A program made the position numbers and the translations under genes. This document shows, one piece after another, positions 4,546 through 5,933 of a stretch of 5,933 nt of DNA. This DNA is from Desulfatibacillaceae bacterium (lineage in GTDB: Bacteria; Desulfobacterota; Desulfobacteria; Desulfobacterales; Desulfatibacillaceae): assembly GCA_030018745.1 (NCBI GenBank), contig JASEHB010000170.1, positions 1 to 5,933 on the forward strand. Reading direction: 5' to 3'. Numbering within the stretch: the stretch's first letter is position 1; each line of letters begins with the position of its first letter. A model generated the notes under the pieces. The model was given only the letters and a program-made list of their open reading frames with translations. It was not told where the DNA came from and did no database searches.

Positions 4546-5933
4546 ATGGGCATCAAAGGCATTACATCAAGGGCGTTTTTTGACAAAAGGGATCATACCC
4601 TTTTGAAGATAGTCAACCAGGCCCTTGAAGAAAAATCCGCCGCAAGCGCTGTGCAGCAGAGTTTCTACCCTCATTTTCATCCAAGGGGCATAAAGGAGCT
4701 GGCAGAATCAAGGGGGTTAAGGGTGGCTTATGCAATGGCTCATCTTATCAACTCCCTTGAAGTGGGAAAAATGGATGAGCGCCTTGGCTCCCTGCGCTCG
4801 CTTTTTCATGAGGTTTTGAGCATCGGCATGGGGCCTCTGCCCAAGAATACCGCAAGGGTTCTGTTGCAGATAATGAAGGATCTGGTAAGGGCGCGGGGGG
4901 ATTATGAGCGCCAGTTGAGGCTTGCCCACGATTTCCGCGTTGTGGCGTTCGGCAAGCCACGGGTGGTCAGAAGGCACTTGAAAGACATGCATTTATTGGA
5001 AATGCCGGAATCCTGGAACCAGCTTGCCTTTGATGACCATGTTCATGATGCCTACACAAAGGGAAGGAAATCATCCACCCATCTTATAATGGATGCCTGG
5101 ATAAAGGGCATAAGAAGGTTAAGGGTGGTCTATTACAACTTTGTGGAGCCAAAGGTTGCGGCCGAGCTTCTTGAGGCCGCCCGTATTGTTGGCATGGATG
5201 TAAGAATAGGGGTCGAGTTTTCCGCCCTTTTCCGCGACCGCTATGTGAATCTCATCTGGACACCGCGGGGCTTTGCCGACTCACAGGCCTTTTTGTGCTT
5301 TCTTGCTGAAGACAATGTTGCCAGGTTCATGCAGGAGGGCCGCAAGGTTTCAGCCTATCAGCAGCAATTTGTGCTTAAAGTCTTTGGGCGATTCAACGAG
5401 CATCACCGTGTGGAGATAAACAGGGAGCTGGGCATTTGCCTTGAACCCCTGGACAGGGCTTCCTTCATGCGCTTTGTGGGCGAGGGCCAGATGTCTGTTC
5501 TTCACCTTGGGGCCTTTATCCATAAATCAATATTTATGCTCATGCAGGAAAAACTGGCGCAACTGAAACAGGCCTACGGGCAGGCTGACGAAAAAGAAAA
5601 AAAAGAAATCGCTGACATGGTGGAGACCATGAATGCCTTCACAAAAACCGCCATTGTGGAGAGATTTCTTGAGCCTTCGGCAAATCCTGATATCCCCAAT
5701 CCGGAAAGGCCTCAACCGGGCCAAGGCATTCCGGAAATGCTAAAGCTCACGCCACGGGATATCATTGGGCGGCTTACATCCCTGCATACCGGGCATCGGA
5801 TAACCCTTAACCTGTGCGGCCTTGCAGAAGAGGATGTGCTGGAGCTGCTCTACCAGTGCGAGGGCGCAATCACCCGCCTGGAAATATTGAACATAAAGGA
5901 ATGGATGGGCGGAAAAAGCGGCCCCATAGCCAG
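4546..5933 (+). CDS. Large uncharacterised protein with a PHP-like segment (3' end beyond the window)
   Basis: This open frame runs 462 codons from ATG 4546 to the window edge without a stop, so the true protein is longer. The start is firm: an in-frame TGA lies at 4540 and AGAGG sits nine bases upstream. I do not recognise a named family. Residues 1-140 are mostly helical and basic, without signal peptide or membrane segments. Residues 163-227 read like a PHP (polymerase and histidinol phosphatase) domain: DDHVHDAYTKGRKSS (163-177) resembles the DxHxH...DG..SP opening, KGIRRLRVVYYN (187-198) sits where PHP proteins have the ITDHD strand, and GMDVRIGVEFSA (216-227) matches the GxE motif. The middle motif has lost its Asp/His ligands, so catalysis is doubtful. 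A charged, probably coiled helix covers about 333-361. A new domain may begin near 398 (LTPRDIIGRL). It is apparently expressed from the sigma54 promoter upstream. The PHP link is pattern-based inference. Confidence 0.85.
   Translation, partial: MGIKGITSRAFFDKRDHTLLKIVNQALEEKSAASAVQQSFYPHFHPRGIKELAESRGLRVAYAMAHLINSLEVGKMDERLGSLRSLFHEVLSIGMGPLPKNTARVLLQIMKDLVRARGDYERQLRLAHDFRVVAFGKPRVVRRHLKDMHLLEMPESWNQLAFDDHVHDAYTKGRKSSTHLIMDAWIKGIRRLRVVYYNFVEPKVAAELLEAARIVGMDVRIGVEFSALFRDRYVNLIWTPRGFADSQAFLCFLAEDNVARFMQEGRKVSAYQQQFVLKVFGRFNEHHRVEINRELGICLEPLDRASFMRFVGEGQMSVLHLGAFIHKSIFMLMQEKLAQLKQAYGQADEKEKKEIADMVETMNAFTKTAIVERFLEPSANPDIPNPERPQPGQGIPEMLKLTPRDIIGRLTSLHTGHRITLNLCGLAEEDVLELLYQCEGAITRLEILNIKEWMGGKSGPIA

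Noticed and set aside
4377..4586. 69-residue minus-strand frame between uvrC and the last gene
   Set aside because: It covers the sigma54 promoter and the start of the downstream gene on the other strand, with no ribosome binding site or recognisable content.

Overview
The window looks like chromosomal DNA from a Desulfobacterota (deltaproteobacterial) bacterium, probably a sulfate reducer. This is inferred from the TrpB2-type tryptophan synthase beta chain, the style of the small Cys/Trp-rich protein, a classical -24/-12 promoter and the codon use (frequent AGG and ATA with a moderately high GC content). No single marker proves the taxon.

Layout: (1) Positions 1-262 hold no convincing gene, only short repeats and dyads. 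(2) A minus-strand transcription unit follows, reading from right to left. It has a sigma70-type promoter (2269-2242), a 19-residue leader peptide with three tandem Trp codons (2233-2174), a Rho-independent attenuator (2128-2091), trpB2 (1982-606), an 11-bp hairpin (597-564) and a small Cys-rich protein gene (538-263). (3) A divergent intergenic region (2270-2453) precedes uvrC on the plus strand (2454-4310), which ends in a clear intrinsic terminator (4318-4356). (4) A sigma54 promoter (4472-4488), with a dyad about 100 bp upstream of its start point, precedes a long plus-strand gene (4546 to beyond the window edge). That gene encodes an uncharacterised protein with what looks like a degenerate PHP-type metal-binding segment.

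The least expected content is regulatory. A complete trp-operon-style ribosome-mediated attenuator sits in front of a stand-alone trpB2, with no trpA or other trp gene in view. This argues that the enzyme is made on tryptophan starvation and so takes part in Trp synthesis or indole salvage. The trpB2 unit is bracketed by an almost perfect 29-bp inverted repeat (170-198 and 2333-2361, 28 of 29 identical), so it may be a cassette or may lie between two copies of a dispersed repeat. The last gene appears to be activator-dependent through sigma54. UvrC itself is ordinary and complete.

All calls come from reading the sequence. No database search or folding program was run.
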